Shown here piece by piece: positions 54,653 to 62,643 of a stretch of 64,000 nucleotides of DNA. Both the position numbers and the translations under genes were made by a program. This DNA is from Rhizobium sp. CF080. Its GTDB lineage: Bacteria > Pseudomonadota > Alphaproteobacteria > Rhizobiales > Rhizobiaceae. The stretch lies in NCBI RefSeq assembly GCF_000282095.2, contig NZ_AKKC02000002.1:558001-622000 (forward strand). The letters are read 5' to 3'. The notes beneath the pieces are model-generated. The model was not told the DNA's origin. It ran no database searches and saw only the letters and a program-made list of their open reading frames with translations. Within the stretch, counting starts at the first letter, position 1. Every line of letters starts with the position of its first letter.

Positions 54653-55684
54653 ATGCTGACCAATATGACGAACATGCGCAAAGAGATCGACGAGATACCG
54701 GAAGCGACGGCCCGTCTGCTCGACGGTTCGGCGGCCGAACTTGCCGCTGCCGGCCGCGCGCTGCGCGAAAAGGACCCGGCCTTCCTGATCACCATCGCGC
54801 GCGGCTCCTCCGACCATGCGGCGACCTTCATCAAATATGCGGTCGAACTGACGGCCGGCCGGCCGGTCGCCTCGCTCGGTCCATCGCTTGCCTCGATCTA
54901 CGGCGCCAAGCTGAAGCTCGACGGCGGTGCGGCGATCGCCATTTCGCAGTCCGGCAAGAGCCCGGATATCGTCGCGATGGCCGAGGCCGCGACCAAGGCC
55001 GGCGCCGTCACCGTGGCGCTCACCAATACGCTTCCCTCGCCGATCGCCAGCGCCTCGGCCTATGCGGTCAATATCAACGCCGGGCCGGAACTCGCCGTCG
55101 CCGCGACCAAATCCTTCGTCAACTCGATCGTCGCAGGCCTTGCGCTGCTGTCGGAATGGGTCGGCGACGAGGCGCTGAAAGTCGCCATCCGCGCCCTGCC
55201 GGGGCATTTCGAAAAGGCGGTCAAGCTCGACTGGAGCGAACTTGCCAATGAGCTCGGCGATGCGGAATCCCTCTACATGCTCGGCCGCGGCCCGGCACTG
55301 GCGATCGCCAGCGAGGCGGCGCTGAAGTTCAAGGAAACCTCCAACATGCATGCCGAGGCCTATTCCGCGGCGGAAGTGCTGCATGGCCCCGTGGCGCTGG
55401 TCGAAAAGCGCTTTCCGGTCGTCACCTTTGCAGCGCGCGACGCTGCCGAAGCTTCCGCCGTCGAGATCGCTGACAGCCTTTCGGCCAAGGGTGCGCTCGT
55501 TTTCGCTACATCCGATAAGGTCAGGGATACCCGCAGGCTGCCTTTCGTGGCGACCGGCCATCCGCTGACAGACGCGCTTACCCTCATCCTGCCTTTCTAC
55601 GGGTTCGTCGAAGCCTGGTCGCGCGCCAAGGGTTTCAATCCGGATGCGCCTGTGGCGCTCAAGAAGGTGACCGAGACGTTATGA
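54653..55684 (+). CDS. SIS-domain glucosamine-6-phosphate deaminase-like protein (NagB-II type)
   Basis: A 343-residue protein of two SIS domains without the glutaminase part of GlmS. Sugar-phosphate-binding stretches are TIARGSSDHAATFIKYAVEL, ISQSGKSPDIV and KFKETSNMHAEAYSAAEVLH, the last resembling the GlmS isomerase active site. Such NagB-II enzymes convert GlcN-6-phosphate to fructose-6-phosphate and ammonia. It directly precedes nagA with overlapping stop/start (ATGA). The start could be any of three close methionines (1, 5, 8). Confidence 0.88.
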   Translation: MLTNMTNMRKEIDEIPEATARLLDGSAAELAAAGRALREKDPAFLITIARGSSDHAATFIKYAVELTAGRPVASLGPSLASIYGAKLKLDGGAAIAISQSGKSPDIVAMAEAATKAGAVTVALTNTLPSPIASASAYAVNINAGPELAVAATKSFVNSIVAGLALLSEWVGDEALKVAIRALPGHFEKAVKLDWSELANELGDAESLYMLGRGPALAIASEAALKFKETSNMHAEAYSAAEVLHGPVALVEKRFPVVTFAARDAAEASAVEIADSLSAKGALVFATSDKVRDTRRLPFVATGHPLTDALTLILPFYGFVEAWSRAKGFNPDAPVALKKVTETL

Positions 55685-56841
55685 GCACGCGACAGGCCAT
55701 TACCGGTGCCCGCATCTTCGACGGCACCTTCTGGCACGAGGATGCCGCGCTCGTTTTTGCGGACGGCAAGATCGAGGCGATCCAGTCCACGCCGAAGCTG
55801 CCGGAAGACATCGACCGGATCGATGCCGGAGGCGGGCTGATCGTGCCCGGCTTCATCGACCTGCAGGTGAATGGCGGCGGCGGCGTGCTGCTGAACGAGG
55901 AGCCGACGGTGGCCGGTCTCAGGCAGATCTGCGCCGCGCACGCCAAGTTCGGCACCACGGCACTGCTGCCGACGCTGATCACAGACACCTACGAGATCAC
56001 GTCCCGGACGGTCGAAGCCTGCAAGCAGGCGAAGGCCGAAGGCGTGCCTGGTTTTCTCGGCCTGCATCTCGAAGGCCCGCATCTCTCCGTCGCGCGCAAG
56101 GGCGCCCACGATCCGCAGCTGATCCGGCCGATGGAGGAGAAGGACATCCAACTGATGCTCTCCTGCAAAGGCGTGTTCGATGCGACGATGATCACCGTCG
56201 CGCCGGAAAATGTCACAGTGGAACAGGCAGCAAGGCTGGCGCAGGCCGGCTTCATGGTGAGCCTCGGCCATACCGACACGACCTACGAAACCGCCAGGAC
56301 CTATGCCGAGGCGGGCGTTCGCACCGTCACCCATCTCTTCAACGCCATGAGCCCGCTCGGCCATCGCCAGCCGGGCGTCGTCGGCGCGGCGCTCGATATC
56401 GGCTCGCTCTATGTCGGGATCATCGCCGACGGCATCCATGTCCATCCGGCGGCAATGGGCGTCGCGCTGCGAGCCAAGAACCGACCGGGCAAGATCTTCA
56501 TCGTCACCGACGCGATGTCGACCATCGGCACCGACATGAAGAGCTTTACGCTGAACGGCCGCGAGATCCTGCGCCAGGACGGCCGTCTGACGCTCGCCGA
56601 CGGGACGCTTGCCGGCGCCGATATCGACATGATTTCGTCGGTCCGGTTTGCCCATGAGGCGCTCGACCTGCCGGTCGAGGAGGCGTTGCGCATGGCCTCC
56701 ACCTATCCGGCGGAAGCGGCCTGGCTTGCCGACCGCAAGGGCGCGCTGAAGCCCGGATTCGACGCGGATTTCGTGATCCTCACCAACGAGCTTGGCATGA
56801 AGAGCACCTGGATCGGCGGGGCGAAGGTTCATCAGGAGTAG
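55681..56841 (+). CDS. nagA: N-acetylglucosamine-6-phosphate deacetylase
   Basis: A 386-residue amidohydrolase removing acetyl from GlcNAc-6-phosphate. Metal and substrate motifs are PGFIDLQVNGGGG, HLEGPHLS, LGHTDTTYE, HLFNAMSPLGHRQPG and IADGIHVHP, with the catalytic Asp in IVTDAMS. The length fits the family. It ends the kinase-gntR-SIS-nagA operon and is followed by a RIME-like element. The product is the substrate of the SIS protein encoded just upstream. Confidence 0.96.
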   Translation: MSTRQAITGARIFDGTFWHEDAALVFADGKIEAIQSTPKLPEDIDRIDAGGGLIVPGFIDLQVNGGGGVLLNEEPTVAGLRQICAAHAKFGTTALLPTLITDTYEITSRTVEACKQAKAEGVPGFLGLHLEGPHLSVARKGAHDPQLIRPMEEKDIQLMLSCKGVFDATMITVAPENVTVEQAARLAQAGFMVSLGHTDTTYETARTYAEAGVRTVTHLFNAMSPLGHRQPGVVGAALDIGSLYVGIIADGIHVHPAAMGVALRAKNRPGKIFIVTDAMSTIGTDMKSFTLNGREILRQDGRLTLADGTLAGADIDMISSVRFAHEALDLPVEEALRMASTYPAEAAWLADRKGALKPGFDADFVILTNELGMKSTWIGGAKVHQE

Positions 56842-56867
56842 GCGCGCGGGTTCTTTCCGCCAGCAAG

Positions 56868-56993
56868 CCCCTCATCCGCCCTGCCGGGCACCTTCTCCCC
56901 GTTCTGACGGGGAGAAGGGATATGTGGCACTGCCGACGCTCCAGCCTCCTTCTCCCCGCATGCGGGGAGAAGGTCCCGGTAGGGGATGAGGGG
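56868..56993. repeat. RIME-like palindromic element, copy 3
   Basis: Inverted ends CCCCTCA (56868-56874) and TGAGGGG (56987-56993) with internal CTTCTCCCC/GGGGAGAAGG hairpins, closely like copies 1 and 2. It fills the gap between the convergent nagA and histidine kinase genes and could act as a bidirectional terminator. Confidence 0.82.
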
Positions 56994-57019
56994 CAATTGC
57001 TCCACACCCTAGTGCAAAT

Positions 57020-58432
57020 TTAGCCGGCTACCGGAAACCGTATCTCCACCTTCAACCCCCTGCCCTCGCGACCCCCCGCGAGGGTCATCGTCGCGCCGTG
57101 CAGGCGGGCGATTTCCTCGACGATCGGCAGGCCGAGGCCGGTGCCCAGCTTGTCGGAGCGGTCGCCGCGTTCGAAGCGTTTGAGCACCGAAGCCCGCTTT
57201 TCGCGCGGGATGCCCGGGCCGTCGTCTTCCACCTCGAGCACTGCGATGCCGTTTTCCGGCGTGACGCGAACGGTCACCTCGGCGCCTTTTCCCGCATAAA
57301 GCAGAGCATTGCCGATCAGGTTCTTCATCAATTCGCCGATCAGCAGCGGTTCGGCGGAGACGATGATCTCCCCCTCTCCCTCAAAGCCCAGATCGATGCC
57401 GGCATCGGCGGCGAGCGGGACATTGTCGGCCGTTGCCCCGCGCGCCAGCGCCGTCAGGTCGACAACCTGCATCGAGGCGGAGCGGGTGGCAGCGTCAATC
57501 TTCGCCATCAGGAGGAGCTGGGCAATAATACGCTCGGCATCCGCCACCGCCTCGTCCGCCTTGCGGGCCGCTTCCTTCACCTCCGCGAGGTCCGTCCCGC
57601 GATCGGCGAGCGCCAGCTGGGTGCGGATGATGGTAAGCGGGGTGCGCAGCTGGTGGCTGGCATTGCCGGTGAAATGCCTCAGCGCCTCCAGTGCGCTTTC
57701 GAGCCGAACCATGAAGGAATTGACGGTATCGACAAGGCCCTGCACTTCGTTCGGCACCCGCTCGCTGATCGGGTGAAGATCGTCCGGGCTGCGCTCGGCG
57801 ATCGCCTCGCTGAAACGGTAGAGCGGCCGAAGCGACAGCGTCACCGCCACCCAGACGATGATCGCGGCGCCGACGATCATGAACAGCAGGCGCAGCGCCG
57901 AGCGGATCAGGATCGTCTGGGTCAGTTGCTGGCGGGCGATCGTGGTTTCCGCGACGGTGACGGTGAAGGGCACCGAATTGATGCCGGTAGAGGCGGAGCG
58001 GGCGAGCGCCGCCACGCGGATCGGCTCGCCGCGGAACGTGGCATTCTCGAAAGCGGCCGCCTGGCCCTCGCGGCGAGGGATCGACGGCAGCGTCTGGTAA
58101 CCGGTGATGAACGTGCCGGGCGGACCGTCGACACGGTAGAAAACGCGGTCCTGGGCCGCCGAAGTCAGCATTTCCAGCGCCACATAGGGGATGTCGACTT
58201 CGAGCGTGCCGTCCTCGGCGACGATCACCCGCTCGGCGATCGCCAGCGCCGAGCCGGCCAGCACACGGTCGGAAACCTCGTTGGCGGTATCCACCGCCTC
58301 GTCCCAGGTATCGGCCATGGCGACGGTGCCGATCACCGCCGTCGAGGCGAGAAGCCAGGCGAGCAGACGGCGGCGGAGGGAATAGGCAACCGTCGGCGTC
58401 ATCGGTTGGGCGGCATGCGGGATCGCCGTCAT
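57020..58432 (-). CDS. tctE: TctE-type sensor histidine kinase
   Basis: A 470-residue inner-membrane kinase. The first helix is about 22-40, followed by a periplasmic 2CSK_N-like sensor domain (41-178), a second helix (about 180-203), HAMP, and a HisKA domain with His260 in GNASHQLRTPLTIIR. The ATPase domain has NLIGNALLYAG, EVEDDGPGIP and GTGLGLPIVEEI. It overlaps the response regulator gene by four bases. The nearby tctCBA transporter points to sensing of a tricarboxylate or similar organic acid. Confidence 0.9.
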   Translation of the reverse strand: MTAIPHAAQPMTPTVAYSLRRRLLAWLLASTAVIGTVAMADTWDEAVDTANEVSDRVLAGSALAIAERVIVAEDGTLEVDIPYVALEMLTSAAQDRVFYRVDGPPGTFITGYQTLPSIPRREGQAAAFENATFRGEPIRVAALARSASTGINSVPFTVTVAETTIARQQLTQTILIRSALRLLFMIVGAAIIVWVAVTLSLRPLYRFSEAIAERSPDDLHPISERVPNEVQGLVDTVNSFMVRLESALEALRHFTGNASHQLRTPLTIIRTQLALADRGTDLAEVKEAARKADEAVADAERIIAQLLLMAKIDAATRSASMQVVDLTALARGATADNVPLAADAGIDLGFEGEGEIIVSAEPLLIGELMKNLIGNALLYAGKGAEVTVRVTPENGIAVLEVEDDGPGIPREKRASVLKRFERGDRSDKLGTGLGLPIVEEIARLHGATMTLAGGREGRGLKVEIRFPVAG

Positions 58433-59106
58433 GCGCCGGGCGCCGTGGTTTCGAGATAATAACCGATGCCGCGGGCGGTCTTCACGGTCAACCCGTGCGG
58501 GCCCAGGCGCCGGCGCAGGCGGCTCACATATTGCTCGATCGCATTGGCGGACAGGTCGTCGTCGAAACCGGTCAGCGACGCCATGATCGCATCCTTGGAG
58601 ACCACCTTGCCGGCGCGCAGGAAGAGCAGCTCCAGAAGCGCCACTTCCCGTGCAGGCAGATCGAGGGTCACGCCCAGGCTGGAAAATGTCCGCGAATTCA
58701 GGTCGAAGGTGACGCCGCCGTAGTTGACTATCGAGCTTCTGAGGCCCGCCTGGCGGCGCAGCAGGACGCGGATGCGCGCCTCGAATTCCGAGATGTCGAA
58801 AGGCTTGATCATGTAGTCGTCGGCGCCGAGATCGAGCCCCTTCACCCTCTCCTCGGGCGTGCCGCGGGCGGTCAGGATCATCACGGCCGCTTTGTTCGCC
58901 CGTGCCCGCATGGCGCGCAGCACGTCGAGCCCGTCCATTTCCGGCAGGTTCAGGTCCAGTATGACGAGGTCATAGGTTTCGGCGGCGGCGACGGCCTCGG
59001 CGGAAGCGCCGTCGGCGACCGCATCGACCGCGTAACCGCTGCCGCGCAGGATCGTCGACAGCCCCTCGGCCAGCGCCTGATTGTCCTCGACCAGAAGAAT
59101 ACGCAC
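58429..59106 (-). CDS. tctD: TctD-type OmpR-family response regulator
   Basis: A 225-residue two-component regulator. The receiver domain has the phospho-acceptor Asp51 (VILDLNLPEMDG) and Lys101 (MIKPFD); the C-terminal winged helix carries LPAREVALLELL and NAIEQYVSRLRRRLGP. It is first in the leftward regulator-kinase operon. The tandem ATGTCAG repeat upstream of tctC is a reasonable binding site. Confidence 0.92.
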   Translation of the reverse strand: MRILLVEDNQALAEGLSTILRGSGYAVDAVADGASAEAVAAAETYDLVILDLNLPEMDGLDVLRAMRARANKAAVMILTARGTPEERVKGLDLGADDYMIKPFDISEFEARIRVLLRRQAGLRSSIVNYGGVTFDLNSRTFSSLGVTLDLPAREVALLELLFLRAGKVVSKDAIMASLTGFDDDLSANAIEQYVSRLRRRLGPHGLTVKTARGIGYYLETTAPGA

Positions 59107-59189
59107 GAAATCTCCCCGCTTCCGCAGATGATTATAAACGCGGAAGCGGCGATGTCACGGATGTGCTGATGCCGTGGTTACTTCGAGCG

Positions 59190-59699
59190 TTACTGCGAAC
59201 GGCCGATGTAATCCATCTTGCCGATCGGGACGCCCTTGTGGCGCAGGATCGCGTAGGCCGTGGTGACGTGGAAATAGAAGTTCGGCAGCGCGAAGCTCAG
59301 GACGTAGTTGCGGCCGCTGAACTTCGTCTCGCCACCGCGGGACTTGATGATCACTTCGGCGTCCTCGCGGTTCGCCATGCTGGCCGGATCGACGCTGTTC
59401 AGGAACGCCACGGTTTTTTCGATGCGAGCATGCAGGTCGGCGAAGGTGGCTTCGTTATCGGCCATCGGGATGTTCTCGATCTGCCCGACGCGGACCGGCA
59501 CGAATTTCGCGCTGTCGCTGGCGCGCTGGATCTGGGAGGTCAGCGGGTACATGTCATCGACCAGCCGGGTTTCCAGCAGTTCCTTGTGGGCGATGCCCTT
59601 CTCGTCGGCGAAGGCTTCGCCTTTCTTGAGGATTTCCGTGAGGTTGCCGAAAGCGCGGATGAAGACCGGCACCGTGATATCGTAGAGGGTGAGCGACAT
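59190..59699 (-). CDS. DUF1993 family protein
   Basis: A 169-residue protein of the DUF1993 family, which has a DinB-like four-helix fold. Matching stretches are SLTLYDITVPVFIRAFGNLT near the start, SGRNYVLSFALPNFYFHVTT and AILRHKGVPIGKMDYIG at the end. Function is unknown. The start MSLTLYDI matches the family; an ATG eight codons upstream is an alternative. It stands between tctDE and the binding-protein gene on the minus strand. Confidence 0.9.
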   Translation of the reverse strand: MSLTLYDITVPVFIRAFGNLTEILKKGEAFADEKGIAHKELLETRLVDDMYPLTSQIQRASDSAKFVPVRVGQIENIPMADNEATFADLHARIEKTVAFLNSVDPASMANREDAEVIIKSRGGETKFSGRNYVLSFALPNFYFHVTTAYAILRHKGVPIGKMDYIGRSQ

Positions 59700-59879
59700 G
59701 GGCGAGACCTTTTGTGCTGACAAAACGCCGGGTCTTCCGGCGCGAAAAGACCGCCCACAGATAATGACACGGCATCGGAAAACAAGCAGATAGACGGTGC
59801 ATTAGGCCCCCTGTGGCCGGAATGTTACGCGTCTGCCTATCGGCTTGTCGCCGCAGCCACGGTGGGGCATTGTGGCCAG

Positions 59880-60950
59880 ATGAAAAGGCTGCTTTTCCCA
59901 CTCCTCTGTCTTGCCCTTTCCCCCGGCCTCGCCATGGCGGATACGACGCTGTTCAAGGCGCTCTCCGGGCGGGCCGACGCGCCGATGCTGACGGTCTATT
60001 CCTCGCTCGACGAGCCGCTCGCCAAGCCGATGATCGCCGGCTTCCAGACGGCCAATCCGGATGTGGCGGTGCGCTACGAGGACATGTTGACGGGCGAGAT
60101 CTACGACCGGATCGTGCGCGAAACCGATGCCGGCAACAAGACGGCCGACTTCGCCTTCTCCTCCGCCATGGACCTGCAGGTGAAGCTTGCCAATGATGGC
60201 TACGCCCAGCGCAGCGACCTGCCGATGAGCGGGCAATGGCCGGGCTGGGCCAACTGGCGCAATACCGCCTATGCGCTGACCTTCGAACCGGCCGTGTTCG
60301 TCTATCACAAGCCGAGTTTCAAGGATTCTTCCCCGCCCTCGACCCGGGCCGAACTGGTCGAATTCCTGCAGAAGCGGGGCGATGCGGTCTACGGCCGGAT
60401 CGGCACCTACGACATCGAGCGTTCCGGCGTCGGTTTCCTGTTCATGGCCCGCGACCAGGAGCAGTTCGGCGACATCTGGTCGGTAATTCGGGCGATGGGT
60501 GCTGCGGGCGTGAAGCTCTATTCGACCAGCCAGGCCATCCTGGAACGCGTTGCCGACGGGCGTTTCCTGCTCGGCTACAACATTCTCGGCTCCTATGCCG
60601 CAGACTGGGCTTCCCGTCATCCGGATGTCGGCATCGTGCTGCCGAAGGACTATACGGTGGTGATGTCGCGCATCGGCCTGGTGCCGCAGGCTGCCGACGC
60701 TCCGGATCTCGGCAGGCGCTATCTCGAGTTCTTCATGTCGAAGGAGGGCCAGACGATCATGGCCCGCGAGTTGCAGATTCCCGCCGTCAGCCCGGAAGTC
60801 GCCGGCAATAATACCGCCACGACGCTCAGGGAAATGCTCGGCGGGCAATTGAAGCCGGTTCCGGTCAGCCTCGGACTGATGGTCTATCTCGATCAGGTGA
60901 AGCGGGCGCGGCTGATTTCCCGCTGGAACGAAGTTCTGCGCCTGCAATAG
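59880..60950 (+). CDS. Periplasmic ABC-type binding protein, probable sensor partner of TctE
   Basis: A 356-residue exported protein of the iron/thiamine-type extracellular binding family (SBP_bac). The signal peptide is MKRLLFPLLCLALSPGLAMA. The mature part includes LTVYSSLDEPLAKPMIAGFQ and TADFAFSSAMDLQVKLANDG. No permease or ATPase gene accompanies it. Orphan proteins of this type are often found next to TctDE-like systems and may present ligand to the kinase; that role is inferred. The start is weakly supported, as there is no clear Shine-Dalgarno sequence, but an upstream ATG (six codons) does not fit a signal peptide better. Confidence 0.85.
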   Translation: MKRLLFPLLCLALSPGLAMADTTLFKALSGRADAPMLTVYSSLDEPLAKPMIAGFQTANPDVAVRYEDMLTGEIYDRIVRETDAGNKTADFAFSSAMDLQVKLANDGYAQRSDLPMSGQWPGWANWRNTAYALTFEPAVFVYHKPSFKDSSPPSTRAELVEFLQKRGDAVYGRIGTYDIERSGVGFLFMARDQEQFGDIWSVIRAMGAAGVKLYSTSQAILERVADGRFLLGYNILGSYAADWASRHPDVGIVLPKDYTVVMSRIGLVPQAADAPDLGRRYLEFFMSKEGQTIMARELQIPAVSPEVAGNNTATTLREMLGGQLKPVPVSLGLMVYLDQVKRARLISRWNEVLRLQ

Positions 60951-61006
60951 GCAATTCGGGCAATTTCGAGGCATTCGCCCCTTGCCAAATCTCAAGAACG
61001 CGAAAG

Positions 61007-61024
61007 ATGTCAGGTAAATGTCAG
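61007..61024 (+). promoter_or_regulatory. Tandem ATGTCAG repeat, candidate TctD operator
   Basis: ATGTCAG at 61007-61013 and again at 61018-61024, spaced 11 bases centre to centre, the layout used by OmpR-family regulators. It lies in the 235-base gap ahead of tctC, shortly before a CATATGCT stretch that may be the -10. A GC-rich leader hairpin (61051-61074) follows. Confidence 0.5.
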
Positions 61025-61185
61025 CTTCATATGCTGGCTTAGGGACATTCGGCCCCCGTTTGGAGGCGGGGACCTGATCGACGATGGGAGGAATCTGACC
61101 AAGCGGTTCTCGCCTGGGCTTTTCTCCTTGTCGCACAGCCAAACGAACTTCGCGTCGGATCAAGACGCCAACGGAGGACATACCC

Positions 61186-62130
61186 TTGAAACACTTCTTC
61201 CTCGCTTCCATTCTCGCGGGCGCAATCGCTCTCCCGGCCGCTGCGGCCGACTATTCGATCATGGCTCCTGCCGCCCCCGGCGGCGGCTGGGACCAGACCG
61301 CCCGCACCATGCAGACCGCCCTGCAAACTGAAAAGATCTCCGGCAAGGTGCAGGTCATGAACGTTCCGGGCGCCGGCGGCACGATCGGCATCGCCCAGTT
61401 CGCCAGCCAGCAGAAGGGCAATGCAAACGCCCTCATGGTCGGCGGTTACGTCATGGTCGGCGCCATCCTGACCAACAAGTCACCGGTCACCCTGAAGGAC
61501 GTCACCCCGATCGCCCGCCTCACCGGCGAATATGAAGTCATCGTCGTACCGGCAGCGTCCGAGATCAAGACGGTGGCCGACCTCGTCGCCAAGCTGAAGG
61601 CAAACCCAGGCGCGGTTTCCTGGGGCGGCGGTTCGGCCGGCGGTACGGACCACATAACGGCGGGTTTGATCGCAAAGGCTGCCGGCGTTGATCCGACGAA
61701 GGTCAACTACATCGCGTTTTCCGGCGGCGGTGAGGCACTCGCCGCCATCCTCGGTGGCCAAGTCACGGCCGGCATCTCGTCCTACGGCGAGTTCGAATCA
61801 CAGATCAAGGCCGGCGCGCTGCGTCTGCTCGCCATCTCCTCCGACAAGAAGCTCGACGGCATCAATGCCCCGACGCTGAAGGAATCCGGTCTTGACGTCG
61901 TGATCCAGAACTGGCGCATGGTCGCCGCTGCTCCCGGCCTGACCCCCGAGCAGAAGAAGGCCGTGACCGCCGACGTCGAAAAGCTCGCCAAGTCCAAGAC
62001 CTGGCAGGACAACCTGAAGACCAAGGGCTGGATCGACACCTATCTCTCCGGCCCGGAATTCGAAGCGCAGCTCGCCAAGGACATCGCTGCCACTGAAACC
62101 ATCCTGAAGGACATCGGACTGGTTAAATGA
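61186..62130 (+). CDS. tctC: Tripartite tricarboxylate transporter binding protein TctC
   Basis: A 314-residue periplasmic protein. The signal peptide (to about AAA-D21) is followed by YSIMAPAAPGGGWDQTARTM, the family hallmark, and VPGAGGTIGIAQFA. It delivers citrate or another carboxylate to TctAB. The start is TTG, supported by GGAGG eight bases ahead and by the signal peptide. Its stop overlaps the tctB start (ATGA). Confidence 0.95.
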   Translation: MKHFFLASILAGAIALPAAAADYSIMAPAAPGGGWDQTARTMQTALQTEKISGKVQVMNVPGAGGTIGIAQFASQQKGNANALMVGGYVMVGAILTNKSPVTLKDVTPIARLTGEYEVIVVPAASEIKTVADLVAKLKANPGAVSWGGGSAGGTDHITAGLIAKAAGVDPTKVNYIAFSGGGEALAAILGGQVTAGISSYGEFESQIKAGALRLLAISSDKKLDGINAPTLKESGLDVVIQNWRMVAAAPGLTPEQKKAVTADVEKLAKSKTWQDNLKTKGWIDTYLSGPEFEAQLAKDIAATETILKDIGLVK

Positions 62131-62621
62131 GCCTCGACAACAACAAAACGAGCACCGAAAAGCGCCGCCCCGATTGGGCGGCGCTTGTTATTGCCGCCAT
62201 CCTCGTCGCCGTCGCCGCCGTCATCTTCCTGGATGTCGACCGGCTACGGGATATGGGCGGTTATAGCCAAGTCGGCCCGGCCACCGTTCCGAACTGGATT
62301 GCCTTTGCACTGATAGGGCTTGCGATCTGGACCGTGTTCGCCGCGTTTCGACGCGACTTTCCTGCGCGGGAAAAGCAGGAGCTCGGACCCGTTGTCTGGG
62401 TTGTCGCAGGCCTGGTCGCGCAGATGGCCCTCATTCGGGTCGCCGGTTTCTCGATTGCCACGGGCATGCTGTTCGGCCTCGCCGCCGCAGGTTTCGGCGC
62501 CCGCAAACTGTGGATCAGCATTCCGATCGGCATCGTCGTCTGTCTTGGCATCTGGTGGCTGTTTGCCGGCGTTCTGCAACTTTCGCTTCCGGCAGGCCCG
62601 CTGGAACACCTGATCCAGTGA
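62127..62621 (+). CDS. tctB: Tripartite tricarboxylate transporter small membrane subunit TctB
   Basis: A 164-residue inner-membrane protein with four predicted helices ([80 protein letters not shown]). Sequence is poorly conserved in this family; identity rests on size, helices and position between tctC and tctA. Confidence 0.9.
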   Translation: MSLDNNKTSTEKRRPDWAALVIAAILVAVAAVIFLDVDRLRDMGGYSQVGPATVPNWIAFALIGLAIWTVFAAFRRDFPAREKQELGPVVWVVAGLVAQMALIRVAGFSIATGMLFGLAAAGFGARKLWISIPIGIVVCLGIWWLFAGVLQLSLPAGPLEHLIQ

Positions 62622-62643
62622 TGCGACCCTCGAGAGTAAGATC

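Noticed and set aside
61051..61074. GC-rich hairpin before tctC as a terminator
   Set aside because: No T-run follows it; it is at most a leader structure.
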